This document shows positions 1-11,923 of a stretch of 64,000 nucleotides of DNA, piece after piece. The DNA is taken from NCBI RefSeq assembly GCF_000300455.3, contig NZ_CP007215.2, positions 3,596,001-3,660,000 of the forward strand, given 5' to 3'. This DNA comes from Kosakonia sacchari SP1. GTDB lineage: Bacteria; Pseudomonadota; Gammaproteobacteria; Enterobacterales; Enterobacteriaceae. Position 1 is the first letter of the stretch, and each line of letters starts with the position of its first letter. A program made the translations under genes and the position numbers. Below the pieces are notes generated by a model, which saw only the letters and a list, made by a program, of their open reading frames with translations, was not told where the DNA came from and did no database searches.

Positions 1-734
1 GCTTCGTTGATCACCGAACGCGCTAGCGGATCGTCTGCGGCGCGGTGTTCGAGAAAAGAACGCACTTTCGTGATAGCCAGCGCCGGATAACTCACCGCCA
101 GCACAAACCAGATAACGGAAAATTCACAATGGCTTATCCAGGCAAAAGTCACGACCAACAGCGCACCGTGTACCAGCCACATCAGCATGGTTTTGCCTTG
201 CCGCACGCGAAATGCCGCCACCATTCCCGCCAGTAAGTGCACAATATCCAGCGCCGGAGCCAGCAGTAAACGACCCGCAAAGGTATTACGCAACTGGATC
301 AGTTTTCGCTGCCAGCGTGTCAGGCGATGCCAGTGTTGAGTGGAAAAATAGTAGGATTCCGGATCATCTTCCGGCAGCGTCAGTAAGTGCGTACGGTGGT
401 GAGCCAGGTGCGAATCGCTATAAATTCCGTACGGATACCATACCGCCAGCGGCATTAACCCCAGCAGTTGGTTAAACCAGGCCCAGCGCGTGGGATGCCC
501 GTGGATCAGCTCATGCTGTACCGACAAATACCAGGTGGTGAAGAGGATAAGAAGCGCGGTTGCCGGCAACAGGCCGAGCATTTTCCAGTGCGCGAGCGTG
601 CCTAACCAACCGCCATACACGGTAGCAATCACCAGCCAGGTAGGCAGCTCGCTGCGCCACAGCCAGCTGCGCGATAACCGCCGGACAGCGGCTCGCTGTT
701 GTTCATCTAAATAGACCGCGCTGCTTTTCGCCAT
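1..734 (-). CDS. Fatty acid desaturase family membrane protein (partial, C-terminus outside window)
   Basis: The reading frame opens at an ATG (734-732) just after a G-rich Shine-Dalgarno and runs off the left edge, giving about 244 residues. Two histidine boxes of the membrane di-iron desaturase/hydroxylase family are visible: HELIHGH near residues 74-80 and HLAHH near 109-113. Hydrophobic segments flank them, and FLEHRA occurs near the cut end. Known members introduce double bonds or hydroxyl groups into lipid chains at the inner membrane; the substrate here cannot be read. It is the last gene of a minus-strand row (SDR, SnoaL-like, ABM, desaturase) with a 94-base gap before it, so co-transcription is possible but not shown. 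Confidence 0.8.
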   Translation of the reverse strand, partial: MAKSSAVYLDEQQRAAVRRLSRSWLWRSELPTWLVIATVYGGWLGTLAHWKMLGLLPATALLILFTTWYLSVQHELIHGHPTRWAWFNQLLGLMPLAVWYPYGIYSDSHLAHHRTHLLTLPEDDPESYYFSTQHWHRLTRWQRKLIQLRNTFAGRLLLAPALDIVHLLAGMVAAFRVRQGKTMLMWLVHGALLVVTFAWISHCEFSVIWFVLAVSYPALAITKVRSFLEHRAADDPLARSVINE

Positions 735-828
735 TCACTCGTCCCCCCACAATCTCATGTCGCCACGATGTGAGAGAACGCCGGAAATAACAAAGTATTT
801 AAATGGCTTAGCTATTGCTGAAAATCGC

Positions 829-1227
829 TTAATGCGGCGGCAACTCAGCTACTTTGCCGCGCGGATCATCCACATGTTGCAGGGCAACATCGTAGCGAAC
901 ACCCTGGCGGTTAAGGATGCGCACATTTTTAACTACCGTCGCCAGGGCCTGCAGAAAGGTTGTCGCGTTTTCATGTCGCTGGTAGGCGGCTTCATCTTTC
1001 CAGCCTTCAACCAGGTGAAAGGCGTTGGCATCAGCCAAATCCTGCGCGAAAGCATAATAGATACAGCCCGGCAGTTTGCGCGCCGCCGCCATTTCCGGCA
1101 CCACAGCATCAATAAAGGTTTTCCTGTCCTCAGGATGGACGCGATAGTAAGCGCTAACAACGATACCTGTAGCAGGCAGTTTGTTATGGTCGGCGCTGGA
1201 AAAACGCAGGTTTGCAGGTGTGTTCAT
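829..1227 (-). CDS. Antibiotic biosynthesis monooxygenase (ABM) domain protein
   Basis: This 132-residue protein has the pattern of the dimeric alpha/beta ABM fold: an early strand with VVSAYYRVHPED, the segment PGCIYYAFAQD in the middle, and HLVEGWKDEAAYQRH before the last helix. Family members include YgiN-type quinol monooxygenases and heme-degrading enzymes, but the reaction of this one cannot be inferred. It lies 43 bases downstream of the SnoaL-like gene on the same strand, in a likely operon with the SDR. A small redox or detoxification function is an inference from the neighbours. Confidence 0.72.
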   Translation of the reverse strand: MNTPANLRFSSADHNKLPATGIVVSAYYRVHPEDRKTFIDAVVPEMAAARKLPGCIYYAFAQDLADANAFHLVEGWKDEAAYQRHENATTFLQALATVVKNVRILNRQGVRYDVALQHVDDPRGKVAELPPH

Positions 1228-1270
1228 AATGATTCCTCAATGAGCAATGAATGATGCTGCTTACCGACCG

Positions 1271-1636
1271 TTACGGCGTGTTAATAAATACCCACAGGCT
1301 GGCAAGGCGACCGTCGCGCACGGTGAAAATATCCTCACCGCGAATCAGATTCGGGTTCTCCTGCGGGCCATAACCCCACGTGACACGCCCTAAACCGTGG
1401 TTCCACGTCACCGGCTCGGGGGTGAAGGAAAACCCCGGATGTTCACCTTGTACGCGAGCAATCAGTGCCGCGACGTTCTGAAAGCCAGTGGCCACATCGG
1501 CGTAATCCGCAACGAAAAAATCATCGGTATAGACATCAGAAAAGGTAGCGATCTGTTGTTCAGGGTGTGCGCCATTCCAGATAACAAAATGTTTGTCGAT
1601 CAGTTGCTGAGAGACCAAAAGCGCGGAAGTGTGCAT
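1271..1636 (-). CDS. SnoaL-like / NTF2-superfamily small protein
   Basis: This is a 121-residue protein starting MHTSALLV. An upstream in-frame ATG exists 30 bases earlier, but only this start has a good AGGAG at the right distance. Features typical of the cone-shaped NTF2/SnoaL fold include YTDDFFVADYADVATG, the mid-region ARVQGEHPGFSF, and the late strand GEDIFTVRDGRLASLWVF. The fold hosts isomerases, cyclases and hydrolases and also non-catalytic proteins, so no specific reaction is assigned. It is 54 bases downstream of the SDR and probably co-transcribed with it. Confidence 0.7.
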   Translation of the reverse strand: MHTSALLVSQQLIDKHFVIWNGAHPEQQIATFSDVYTDDFFVADYADVATGFQNVAALIARVQGEHPGFSFTPEPVTWNHGLGRVTWGYGPQENPNLIRGEDIFTVRDGRLASLWVFINTP

Positions 1637-1690
1637 GTTCTGCTCCTGCGTTGCGGGCTGGCACAACGACAGCCAGCCCGGCGTGGTGAA

Positions 1691-2440
1691 TTAGATTTGC
1701 GCCATGCCGCCATCGACGAACAGCTCAGCGCCATTGATAAAGCTGGCAGCATCAGAAGCGAGAAACGCGACCACTTTGCCAATCTCCTGCGGTTCACCTA
1801 AACGCCCCAACGGAACCTGGGCGGCCAGCGCGTCAAACAAGCCCTGGCGATGCTCATCCGGCACCAGTTCACCTAAACCCGGCGTGCGGATTGGGCCTGG
1901 GCTAACCACGTTAACGCGGATACCGCGCCCTTGCAGATCGAGCGCCCATGAACGGGCAAAGTTACGCACCGCCGCTTTACTGGCGCTGTAAACGCTGAAA
2001 CTGGCGGTGCCTTTCACCGATGTTGTAGAACCAGTGAGAATAATAGATGCGTTGTTCACCAGCAGCGGAAGCGCTTTTTGCACGGTAAACAGCACGCCGC
2101 GCACGTTGGTGGCGAAAATGCGGTCAAAATGTTCTTCGGTAATCGCCCCCAGCGGCAGCATGTCGCCGCCACCGGCATTGGCAAACAGAATGTCGAGCCG
2201 CCCGGCGCTTTTCGCAATCTGGGCAAAGACGGCATCAAGATCCGCCATCACCGAGGCATCGGCGCGAATGCCCGTGGCGCTGGAACCAATACGTTCAACC
2301 GCCGCGTCCAGTTCGGCCTGGCGACGACCGGTAATAAAGACGCGCGCCCCCTGCTCTGCCAGCTCTTGTGCGGTTGCCAGACCAATGCCGCTTGTCCCGC
2401 CAGTCACCAGTGCGATTTTGCCATTCAGTTGTGTGCTCAT
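1691..2440 (-). CDS. SDR-family NAD(P)-dependent oxidoreductase
   Basis: This 249-residue classical short-chain dehydrogenase has the nucleotide-binding motif TGGTSGIG near residues 14-21, NAGG near 90, a catalytic serine in the GSTTS strand, and YSASK near residue 153. The end ([15 protein letters not shown]) is typical of classical SDRs. The substrate is unknown. It heads the minus-strand row and is divergent from the LysR gene at 2606, a common arrangement in which the regulator controls the adjacent SDR. Confidence 0.9.
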   Translation of the reverse strand: MSTQLNGKIALVTGGTSGIGLATAQELAEQGARVFITGRRQAELDAAVERIGSSATGIRADASVMADLDAVFAQIAKSAGRLDILFANAGGGDMLPLGAITEEHFDRIFATNVRGVLFTVQKALPLLVNNASIILTGSTTSVKGTASFSVYSASKAAVRNFARSWALDLQGRGIRVNVVSPGPIRTPGLGELVPDEHRQGLFDALAAQVPLGRLGEPQEIGKVVAFLASDAASFINGAELFVDGGMAQI

Positions 2441-2605
2441 GTTGTATTCCTCGGTTCAGTTAGGGGATGTTCCTGCGGCAAATTCGTTTGCCGTCTCAGG
2501 TATGGCGCTACTCTACCTTCCCCGTTTTTATTGAAAAATACCGAAAAATGAAAATCACTATTCACCACTGTGTATAATCATCATCACAGCAGCGGAGGAA
2601 CTGGC

Positions 2606-3511
2606 ATGGATCAATTACTGGCAATACGCGCTTTCGCCCGCGTGGTCGAAGCGGGAAACTTTACCCGGGCGGCGGATTCTCTGGAGATGCCCAATGCGAC
2701 ATTGAGCAAGCTGGTGCAGGAACTTGAAGCGCACCTTGGGGTGCGGTTATTGCAGCGCACTACACGCCGCGTAATGGTGACGCCGGAAGGGCGTGACTAT
2801 TATGAAAAAACGACCCGTATTCTGCGCGATCTCGAAGATGTCGACGGTTCATTCAATGCCGCACGCGGCACGCCGGGCGGACAGCTTCGCGTCGATATTG
2901 GCGGCTCCACGGCGAAAGATGTGTTAATCCCCGCCCTGCCGGATTTTCTGGCGCGTTATCCGGATATTCGCCTCGATTTAGGCGTTGCCGACCGCACGGT
3001 GGATTTGATTAGCGACAATGTGGATTGCGTGATCCGTGGCGGGCCGCTGGATAGCTCCTCGCTGATTGCCCGCCGTATTGGTTCTGCCACGCTCATCACC
3101 TGCGCAACGCCGGAATATTTGAAAACATTTGGTACGCCGGCCTACCCGGAGGAGCTCAAAAACGGCCACCGGCTGGTCAGTTACCTCTCGCCGCAAACCG
3201 GCCGGGCGTTTCCGTTGCGCTTTGAGCGCGATGGCGAGAAAACCGAAATAAAAGTGGCGCACCGGATTGGTATTAATGAGAGCAATGCGCATCTGGCTGC
3301 CGGGATGGCGGGGCTGGGGATTATCCAGACCTTCAGCTATTCACTCGGTGCGGCGCTACAAGCGGGCACGCTGGTGGAGATCCTGCGTCCGTGGCGGCCA
3401 GAGCCGTACCCTTTTCATGTGGTGTATCCACAAAACCGCCATGTTTCACATCGTCTTCGGGTGTTTATTGACTGGCTGCTGGAGATATTTCCCCAGCGGG
3501 TGGGAAAATAA
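2606..3511 (+). CDS. LysR-family transcriptional regulator
   Basis: This 301-residue regulator begins MDQLLAIRAF. An in-frame GTG 36 bases upstream also exists, but GGAGG sits at the correct distance from the ATG at 2606. The N-terminal winged helix-turn-helix covers about residues 1-60 (ARVVEAGNFTRAADSLEM, then ATLSKLVQELEAHLGVRLLQ), followed by a periplasmic-binding-like effector domain. It is divergent from the SDR-SnoaL-ABM row with a 165-base AT-rich gap, so it probably regulates that row. The inducer is unknown. Confidence 0.9.
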   Translation: MDQLLAIRAFARVVEAGNFTRAADSLEMPNATLSKLVQELEAHLGVRLLQRTTRRVMVTPEGRDYYEKTTRILRDLEDVDGSFNAARGTPGGQLRVDIGGSTAKDVLIPALPDFLARYPDIRLDLGVADRTVDLISDNVDCVIRGGPLDSSSLIARRIGSATLITCATPEYLKTFGTPAYPEELKNGHRLVSYLSPQTGRAFPLRFERDGEKTEIKVAHRIGINESNAHLAAGMAGLGIIQTFSYSLGAALQAGTLVEILRPWRPEPYPFHVVYPQNRHVSHRLRVFIDWLLEIFPQRVGK

Positions 3512-3833
3512 CCGCGAAATAATCTGCAACCCCTTTGTCCTGAATCTGCTTATTCGCATGCAAAAGCGCCAACGCAGCGATAACGCGTATCCGCGACTGC
3601 GGTTGGCAGCAATGCTTTGGTGATATTGAACGGTGAATTTATCGTGCCGCGCGTTTTCTTGCAGGCTGAACATTTAAAAAAATAGGATAGGGATAAGGCC
3701 AGGCAGTTTCGGTTTAATATCCTTAATACCCGCGAACAGGATAAAACCGACACTTCATCATTCATGCGACACGCTGTGTGCGACGCAACGCGCGATATCC
3801 AGCAACGCAATTATTACTGTATGTAATTAAAAG
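3512..3833. other. Intergenic stretch with no gene seen
   Basis: This AT-rich stretch of about 320 bases follows the LysR gene. Short reading frames exist on both strands, but none has a ribosome binding site or protein-like composition. I see no RNA gene. It presumably holds the promoter for the interrupted ORF at 3834. Confidence 0.5.
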
Positions 3834-4130
3834 ATGGGTATGAAAAAGGAACCACAACTGCCGGTCAATAAGGTGGATTTTTATGATTTCCGATATCAAC
3901 TGAAGCGTGCCGTACTTGCTACCAATCGAGAATATTCTCAATAGCGTCTGGCGCGGGCAAAATTTCTTAGCGACTTATTGTGGAACGACCTGAGCCACCA
4001 ATATGTGTTCATGTTTAATGAAGCATTTAGCCGCGCTGAAATTGCCGCTTGCGCTAACGCAAATCAAAAAGAAAAAACGCGCCAGTTCAGAGATAACTTT
4101 TACCGTTTGAAACAGGCGCTATACCTGTAA
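3834..4130 (+). pseudogene. Small unknown ORF interrupted by an in-frame amber codon
   Basis: A frame from ATG 3834 (or ATG 3840) to TAA 4128-4130 would encode about 98 residues but has a TAG at 3942-3944, codon 37. On both sides the translation looks like a real, Lys/Arg-rich soluble protein: VNKVDFYDFRYQLKRAVLA before the stop and RLARAKFLSDLLWNDLSH after it. The amber codon follows a glutamine codon, and a single C-to-T change from CAG would explain it. I do not recognise the family. It lies directly upstream of an H-NS paralogue on the same strand. It may be a recent pseudogene, a suppressed or read-through gene, or a sequencing error. Confidence 0.5.
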
Positions 4131-4431
4131 TGACTCTTTGTTAAGAAAAATCTGCCCCTGACAATCGAAAATCAATGCAAAGATATAGGTTATTTCATGA
4201 TGAACAAGCGGCATTTACTAACGATTCCGATAAAAATAACCCTTAAATTCTGTGGCTTTTTAATGCCGCATTGTTACTAAATTACCCTTAGCGAGATACC
4301 TACAAAGTCATAGGGTTGCAAAATCACATATATATTTGCTAAAACCTATAATTCCATATTGATTTTTATGTCGTTATCACTAAAAATTAATTCCGATAGA
4401 TTATTCATTTTTCCGCACACGGAGTGACGCT
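4131..4431 (+). promoter_or_regulatory. AT-rich upstream region of the H-NS paralogue
   Basis: This stretch of about 300 bases is strikingly A/T-rich, with runs such as CACATATATATTTGC and TTATCACTAAAAATTAAT, and contains no plausible ORF. It must hold the promoter of the H-NS-like gene. Curved, AT-rich DNA of this kind is what H-NS-family proteins bind, so autoregulation is plausible. No individual -35/-10 pair can be chosen with confidence. Confidence 0.45.
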
Positions 4432-4836
4432 ATGTCAGAAGCACTTAAATCACTTAATAACATTCGCACCCTGCGAGTTCAGGCCCGTGAGCTTACCCTT
4501 GAAGCTCTTGAAGAGATGCTTGAAAAACTGTCAGTTGTTGTTGAAGAACGTCGTGAAGAAGAATCTTCTCTACGTAAAGAACAAGAAGAGAAAGAAGCCA
4601 AGCTGGCTGCGTTTCGTCAAAAACTGCTGGATGAAGGTATCGATCCAACCGAACTTTTATCCTCGCTGAAAGGACAAACGACGAAATCAAAATCTGTTCG
4701 TGCACCTCGCCCTGCCAAATATAAGTATATTGATGAAGACGGCACGGAAAAAAGCTGGACCGGTCAGGGCCGCACACCGAAAGTGATTGCCAAGGCACTG
4801 GAAGACGGTAAAAAACTGGAAGATTTTGCCATCTAA
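4432..4836 (+). CDS. H-NS-family nucleoid-associated protein (H-NS paralogue)
   Basis: This 134-residue protein starts [14 protein letters not shown], almost identical to the H-NS N-terminus. A charged coiled-coil oligomerisation region follows (about residues 10-65, EEMLEKL and VVEERREEE), then a linker and the C-terminal DNA-binding domain with the AT-groove loop TGQGRTPK near residues 110-117. It ends KLEDFAI instead of the longer H-NS tail. The middle helix region ([18 protein letters not shown]) differs from E. coli H-NS, so this is probably a second H-NS/StpA-type copy rather than the main hns gene. The ribosome site is GGAG. It sits beside bgl genes, whose E. coli counterpart is a classic H-NS/StpA target. 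Confidence 0.88.
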   Translation: MSEALKSLNNIRTLRVQARELTLEALEEMLEKLSVVVEERREEESSLRKEQEEKEAKLAAFRQKLLDEGIDPTELLSSLKGQTTKSKSVRAPRPAKYKYIDEDGTEKSWTGQGRTPKVIAKALEDGKKLEDFAI

Positions 4837-4910
4837 AAATAAAGGGTTTGTCTTTATCCCACCCTGCATTTTTATCGCTTTCTAACGCAACGTCTGCATG
4901 CGTTATTGTT

Positions 4911-4939
4911 CCCGCCGCCCCGGCGGGGATTCTGTTTTT
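4911..4939 (+). terminator. Rho-independent terminator downstream of the H-NS paralogue
   Basis: A GC-rich hairpin (CCCGCC, loop, GGCGGG at 4911-4927) is followed by a T-rich stretch. It lies between the stop of the H-NS paralogue and the convergent end of bglH. Confidence 0.65.
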
Positions 4940-4944
4940 GTTGT

Positions 4945-6543
<1,599 letters not shown>

Positions 6544-6560
6544 TCAGTATTGCCCCCAGA

Positions 6561-6635
6561 AAACAAAAAGACCCGCAACCGACGGAAAATGCTCCGTCAG
6601 TTGCAGGTCTCGCCTGAATAAAATCAGTAACGTCC
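6561..6635 (-). promoter_or_regulatory. BglG-type RAT antiterminator overlapping a terminator (bglH leader)
   Basis: On the minus strand, an RNA antiterminator-like element at 6635-6603 (GGACGTTACTG, then CAGGCGAGACCTG) overlaps the left arm of a strong hairpin. The arms are GACCTGCAACTGACGG and CCGTCGGTTGCGGGTC, and a T-run follows. This is the arrangement by which BglG-family proteins stabilise the RAT hairpin and prevent termination. It controls bglH separately from bglF. Confidence 0.85.
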
Positions 6636-6729
6636 TGTGGGGGTAGATCACTTAACGCATAAACACGTTTTTAATAGGTTGCGGCGACAACCGCCCCCGC
6701 CGCAAATAGCTTCCCGCTAGCAGCGAGAG

Positions 6730-8616
6730 TTACACCAATAGCGCCATTACCGGCTCGCCAAAGCGGGAATAGGGTTTATCGCTAATATGTAATTCGCGCC
6801 AGGCTTCGCTGTTGGTGATGACCACTGGCGTCACCGTGTCATAACCCGCCTGTTTAATTTCATTGAGATCGAAGGTCAGCAGAAGCTGGCCTTTTTTGAC
6901 TTCATCGCCTTCGTTCACCTGCATATGGAAATATTGCCCATCCAGTTGCACGGTATTGATCCCGACGTGGATCAGTATTTCCGCACCCGCCGTGGAGCGA
7001 ATGCCAATGGCATGGCCGCTGGTGAAGGTGCTGGCAATATGGCCGTCGACCGGGGAATAAACTCGCCCTTCATCAGGAATAATGGCAAAACCCGGCCCGA
7101 CGACGCCTGTCGAAAAGACCTTATCATCCACTTCAGCCAGCGGGATTAACGCGCCAGAAACCGGTGCGGTAATCTGCTCAGGAACCAGCGCTGCGGTTTT
7201 TGGCATTACCGGTTGATGTGCGGGATGCTTTTTTTCACTCGCCGACGCGTCAGGTATCGCTTGCGCGGAAGGTTCGTCAAAACCCACGATCAGCGTCAGC
7301 ACCAGGCTACCAATAAACGCCACGCCGCAGCCAATAAGAAAGCCGATAAAACCATCGCCGTAGAAAATCGGCAGCGTCAGCAGCCCCGGCATGCCCATCG
7401 AAATCGCCGAGCTTTTGGCGTACCCGACCACCGCACCGCCAAAGGCCGCCGCGATCACCGCGCAGATAAACGGTTTTTTCAATTTCAAGGTGACGCCGTA
7501 GACACCCGGTTCGGTAATGCCAAACAACGAAGCGATAAATGTACTGCCCGCCAGTGCTTTCAGCTTTTTGTCTTTCGCGCGCAGCATCACCGCCAGCAAC
7601 GCACCAGACTGGGCGAAAACCGAGGGGCTGGAGGCAGCTTTAAGAAAGCTGTGTCCCATTACCGAAATGTCGTTAATAAAGACGGTAACAAAGCCCCAGT
7701 GCACGCCGAAAATCACCAACACCTGCCAGGCGGCAGCCATTAGCGCGCTGGCAATAATCGGGTTGAAGCCGTAAATCGAAACAAATAAAGAGGCGACAGC
7801 CTCACTGATCGAAATGCCAATCGGCCCGATGGTCATTAACGTCAGCGGCACCATCAACGTCAGCAGGAAAAACGGTGTCAGAATATTGCGCACGCTTTCA
7901 TGAATATGACGATTGAGAAAGCGCTCTATTATCGACATCAGCCAGACGCTGAAAATAATCGGGATCACCGAACCGGTATATTTCATCATCACCACCGGCA
8001 GGCCAAAAAAACTCACCGGCTGACCGCCATCAAATAACCCTTGAATGCTGGGGTAAATGAGCGCTCCCGCGATCGACACGGCAACAAAAATATTGGTTTC
8101 AAATTTACGTGCGGAGGTGATGGCTAAGAGCATCGGCAGAAAATAGAACAGGCTGTCGGATGCGGCATGCAAAATAATATAGGTGCTCTCTTTATTGCTC
8201 AGCCACCCGGCGGCCAGCACAATCGCCAGCGCGCCTTTTAGCACACCGGCTGCGGCCATCGCGCCTAATAATGGCGTGAAAATCCCGGCCACCAAATCGA
8301 TCAAACGCCCTAACAGCGAGGCTGTATTTTGCGCCGGTTCCGCAGGTTGTTTCTTCTTATCATCCTCCAGTAATCCGGAGATGGTACCAAACGCGCGGAA
8401 CACGTCTGGCACGCGGTTGCCAATTACCACCTGTAACTGGCCTGAACCATTCACTACGGTAATGACGCCGTCCAGCGCGTCGAGTTCGGCCAACCGCACT
8501 TTGCTGTTATCGATGATTTTAAAGCGTAAACGCGTCGCGCAATGCACCAGCGTCGCAACGTTGCTCTCTCCACCTACCAGCTGCAGAATATTTTCTGCCA
8601 GTACTTTGTTATTCAT
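6730..8616 (-). CDS. bglF: PTS beta-glucoside transporter, subunits IIBCA
   Basis: This 628-residue protein has domain order B-C-A, as in BglF. The start MNNKVLAENIL (8616) is preferred over an in-frame upstream frame that would run into the leader hairpin. The EIIB phosphocysteine is in HCATRLRF (about C26). EIIC spans about residues 90-460, with the substrate motif GITEPGVYG. The C-terminal EIIA has its active histidine in ILIHVGINTV near residue 550. It imports and phosphorylates beta-glucosides and, as known for BglF, should also phosphorylate and inactivate BglG when substrate is absent. A RAT/terminator module lies about 90 bases upstream and bglH follows. Confidence 0.9.
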   Translation of the reverse strand: MNNKVLAENILQLVGGESNVATLVHCATRLRFKIIDNSKVRLAELDALDGVITVVNGSGQLQVVIGNRVPDVFRAFGTISGLLEDDKKKQPAEPAQNTASLLGRLIDLVAGIFTPLLGAMAAAGVLKGALAIVLAAGWLSNKESTYIILHAASDSLFYFLPMLLAITSARKFETNIFVAVSIAGALIYPSIQGLFDGGQPVSFFGLPVVMMKYTGSVIPIIFSVWLMSIIERFLNRHIHESVRNILTPFFLLTLMVPLTLMTIGPIGISISEAVASLFVSIYGFNPIIASALMAAAWQVLVIFGVHWGFVTVFINDISVMGHSFLKAASSPSVFAQSGALLAVMLRAKDKKLKALAGSTFIASLFGITEPGVYGVTLKLKKPFICAVIAAAFGGAVVGYAKSSAISMGMPGLLTLPIFYGDGFIGFLIGCGVAFIGSLVLTLIVGFDEPSAQAIPDASASEKKHPAHQPVMPKTAALVPEQITAPVSGALIPLAEVDDKVFSTGVVGPGFAIIPDEGRVYSPVDGHIASTFTSGHAIGIRSTAGAEILIHVGINTVQLDGQYFHMQVNEGDEVKKGQLLLTFDLNEIKQAGYDTVTPVVITNSEAWRELHISDKPYSRFGEPVMALLV

Positions 8617-8700
8617 AATGAGACTTCCCGTTTCACAAACGACAGTAATAATCAGGTCACCCTGGTGTTGCCTGCATCCGCTGGCCAGCTGGAAAAAAGC

Positions 8701-8777
8701 AAAAAAAAACCTGGATAAAATAGTGTGTAAACACACTGCTTTATCCAGGTCTCGCCCAGAATTTCTCTGGTGACGTC
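8701..8777 (-). promoter_or_regulatory. BglG-type RAT antiterminator overlapping a terminator (bglF leader)
   Basis: On the minus strand, the RAT-like element at 8777-8744 (GGACGTCACCAGAG, then CTGGGCGAGACCTGG) overlaps the 5' arm of a hairpin. The arms are CCTGGATAAA and its complement, with an inner GTGTG/CACAC stem, and eight T residues follow. It matches the modules before bglG and bglH in sequence and layout. Confidence 0.85.
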
Positions 8778-8838
8778 CTTAACTAACGCCCTCTTTCTAA
8801 CAAGCCACGCAGGCAATTACCATCGCAAATGCTCAATT

Positions 8839-8854
8839 TGTGAAAATCATCACG
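8839..8854. promoter_or_regulatory. Likely CRP-cAMP binding site
   Basis: TGTGA, six bases, TCACG matches the CRP consensus with one mismatch and is flanked by AT-rich bases. It lies between bglF (minus) and the DUF1593 remnant (plus), so it could serve one or both divergent promoters. CRP control is usual for bgl-type operons. Confidence 0.6.
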
Positions 8855-8965
8855 CAAATAGCGTTGACCTGGAATTAAACAACCAGGCAAATACAGAACC
8901 CCGGTCACATTTATCAATATTATGCGTTGCCTGCCTGAACGACTCTTTTTATAACCATGCGCACA

Positions 8966-9042
8966 GGACGTTACATCTCCTTTTGGCGAAACCTGCTTTC
9001 CGTTGCTCCACCAGGCAACGGAAAGCAGGTTTTTTGTTTTTT
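8966..9042 (+). promoter_or_regulatory. Plus-strand BglG-type RAT antiterminator/terminator
   Basis: GGACGTTACATC, then GGCGAAACCTG, at 8966-8995 resembles the three minus-strand RAT elements. It overlaps a hairpin with perfect 15-base arms (8992-9006 and 9015-9029) followed by T-runs. It is oriented toward the small DUF1593 remnant at 9060. A fourth transcript therefore appears to have been under the same antiterminator. Confidence 0.75.
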
Positions 9043-9059
9043 AAGATAGGGAAAACTCC

Positions 9060-9245
9060 ATGTCACTTCCAAAAACGCTATTAAACACGTTACTGGCGCC
9101 TGGGGACAGTGACTCACTTAATGCCAGCTTTACCGCACCGCAAGTCAAAACCGCTACGCCATTCCACATCATTTTGCAGGTGCAGGATGACGGCACGCCG
9201 TCACTTTTCGCTTACCGCCGCGCGATTGTCACCGTGACGCCATAA
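9060..9245 (+). pseudogene. DUF1593-type protein remnant (C-terminal domain only)
   Basis: This 61-codon ORF starts at ATG 9060 with AGGGA upstream. Residues from about 20 to the end (ASFTAPQV, FHIILQVQDDGTPSL, YRRAIVTV) match my recollection of the C-terminal beta domain of DUF1593 (nucleoside-hydrolase-like) proteins, which are normally several hundred residues long. The catalytic N-terminal domain is missing and only about 20 unassigned residues precede the remnant, as expected after an internal deletion. Its RAT/terminator leader is intact. It may be non-functional, or it may be translated as a short peptide. Confidence 0.55.
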
Positions 9246-9253
9246 ACGACAAA

Positions 9254-9282
9254 TGCCGGATGGGCGTAAGCCACATCCGGCA
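9254..9282. repeat. REP (repetitive extragenic palindromic) element
   Basis: TGCCGGATGGGCGTAAGCC followed by ATCCGGCA forms the classic enterobacterial REP palindrome. It lies between the convergent ends of the DUF1593 remnant and bglB, where REP units often act as transcript-end stabilisers. Confidence 0.85.
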
Positions 9283-9297
9283 TAGTTTGCACTCACA

Positions 9298-11554
<2,257 letters not shown>

Positions 11555-11616
11555 TTTCAGCTTTCTCACTGTTTAACCCAGATGTTCTTCCCGGAGGAGT
11601 ACGCCCGAAAAAAAGC

Positions 11617-11696
11617 AAAAAAAAACCTGACTCCATTGCAGCCACGCAAGGCAACAATGGAATCAGGTTTCGCTCAGTTTTCTTCTGATTACGCCC
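11617..11696 (-). promoter_or_regulatory. BglG-type RAT antiterminator overlapping a terminator (bglG leader)
   Basis: On the minus strand, GGGCGTAATCAGAAG, then CTGAGCGAAACCTGA, forms a RAT-like hairpin whose 3' part is the left arm of a long terminator stem. The arms are CCTGATTCCATTG and CAATGGAGTCAGG, followed by nine T residues. It lies in the leader about 60 bases before bglG, giving autogenous control. Confidence 0.82.
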
Positions 11697-11923
11697 TGGG
11701 AACTCTTATAACGAATCAGACGAGGCGGCTCAAGCCTTCAAAACGGGAACTGTGATGATAATCATGGATGTGTGATCAGTGTCCTGCAAACCGTGCAATC
11801 CCTTGCAGGGTTGTGCATGTATTTTTTGCTACGGGCGGAAATATTTTACCGGGAACATTGACATACAGCAGAGTAAAAGAATGTTGAATTTAAATCCTTT
11901 ATCTATATAAAGGCCATCCAGAA

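Noticed and set aside
3550-3810. Minus-strand 86-codon open frame upstream of the amber ORF
   Set aside because: Cys/Ser-rich, low-complexity translation without a ribosome site; it looks like chance in AT-rich DNA.
8770-9084. Plus-strand 104-codon open frame
   Set aside because: It overlaps the bglF leader, the CRP site and the plus-strand terminator; these are regulatory, and the translation has no domain signal.
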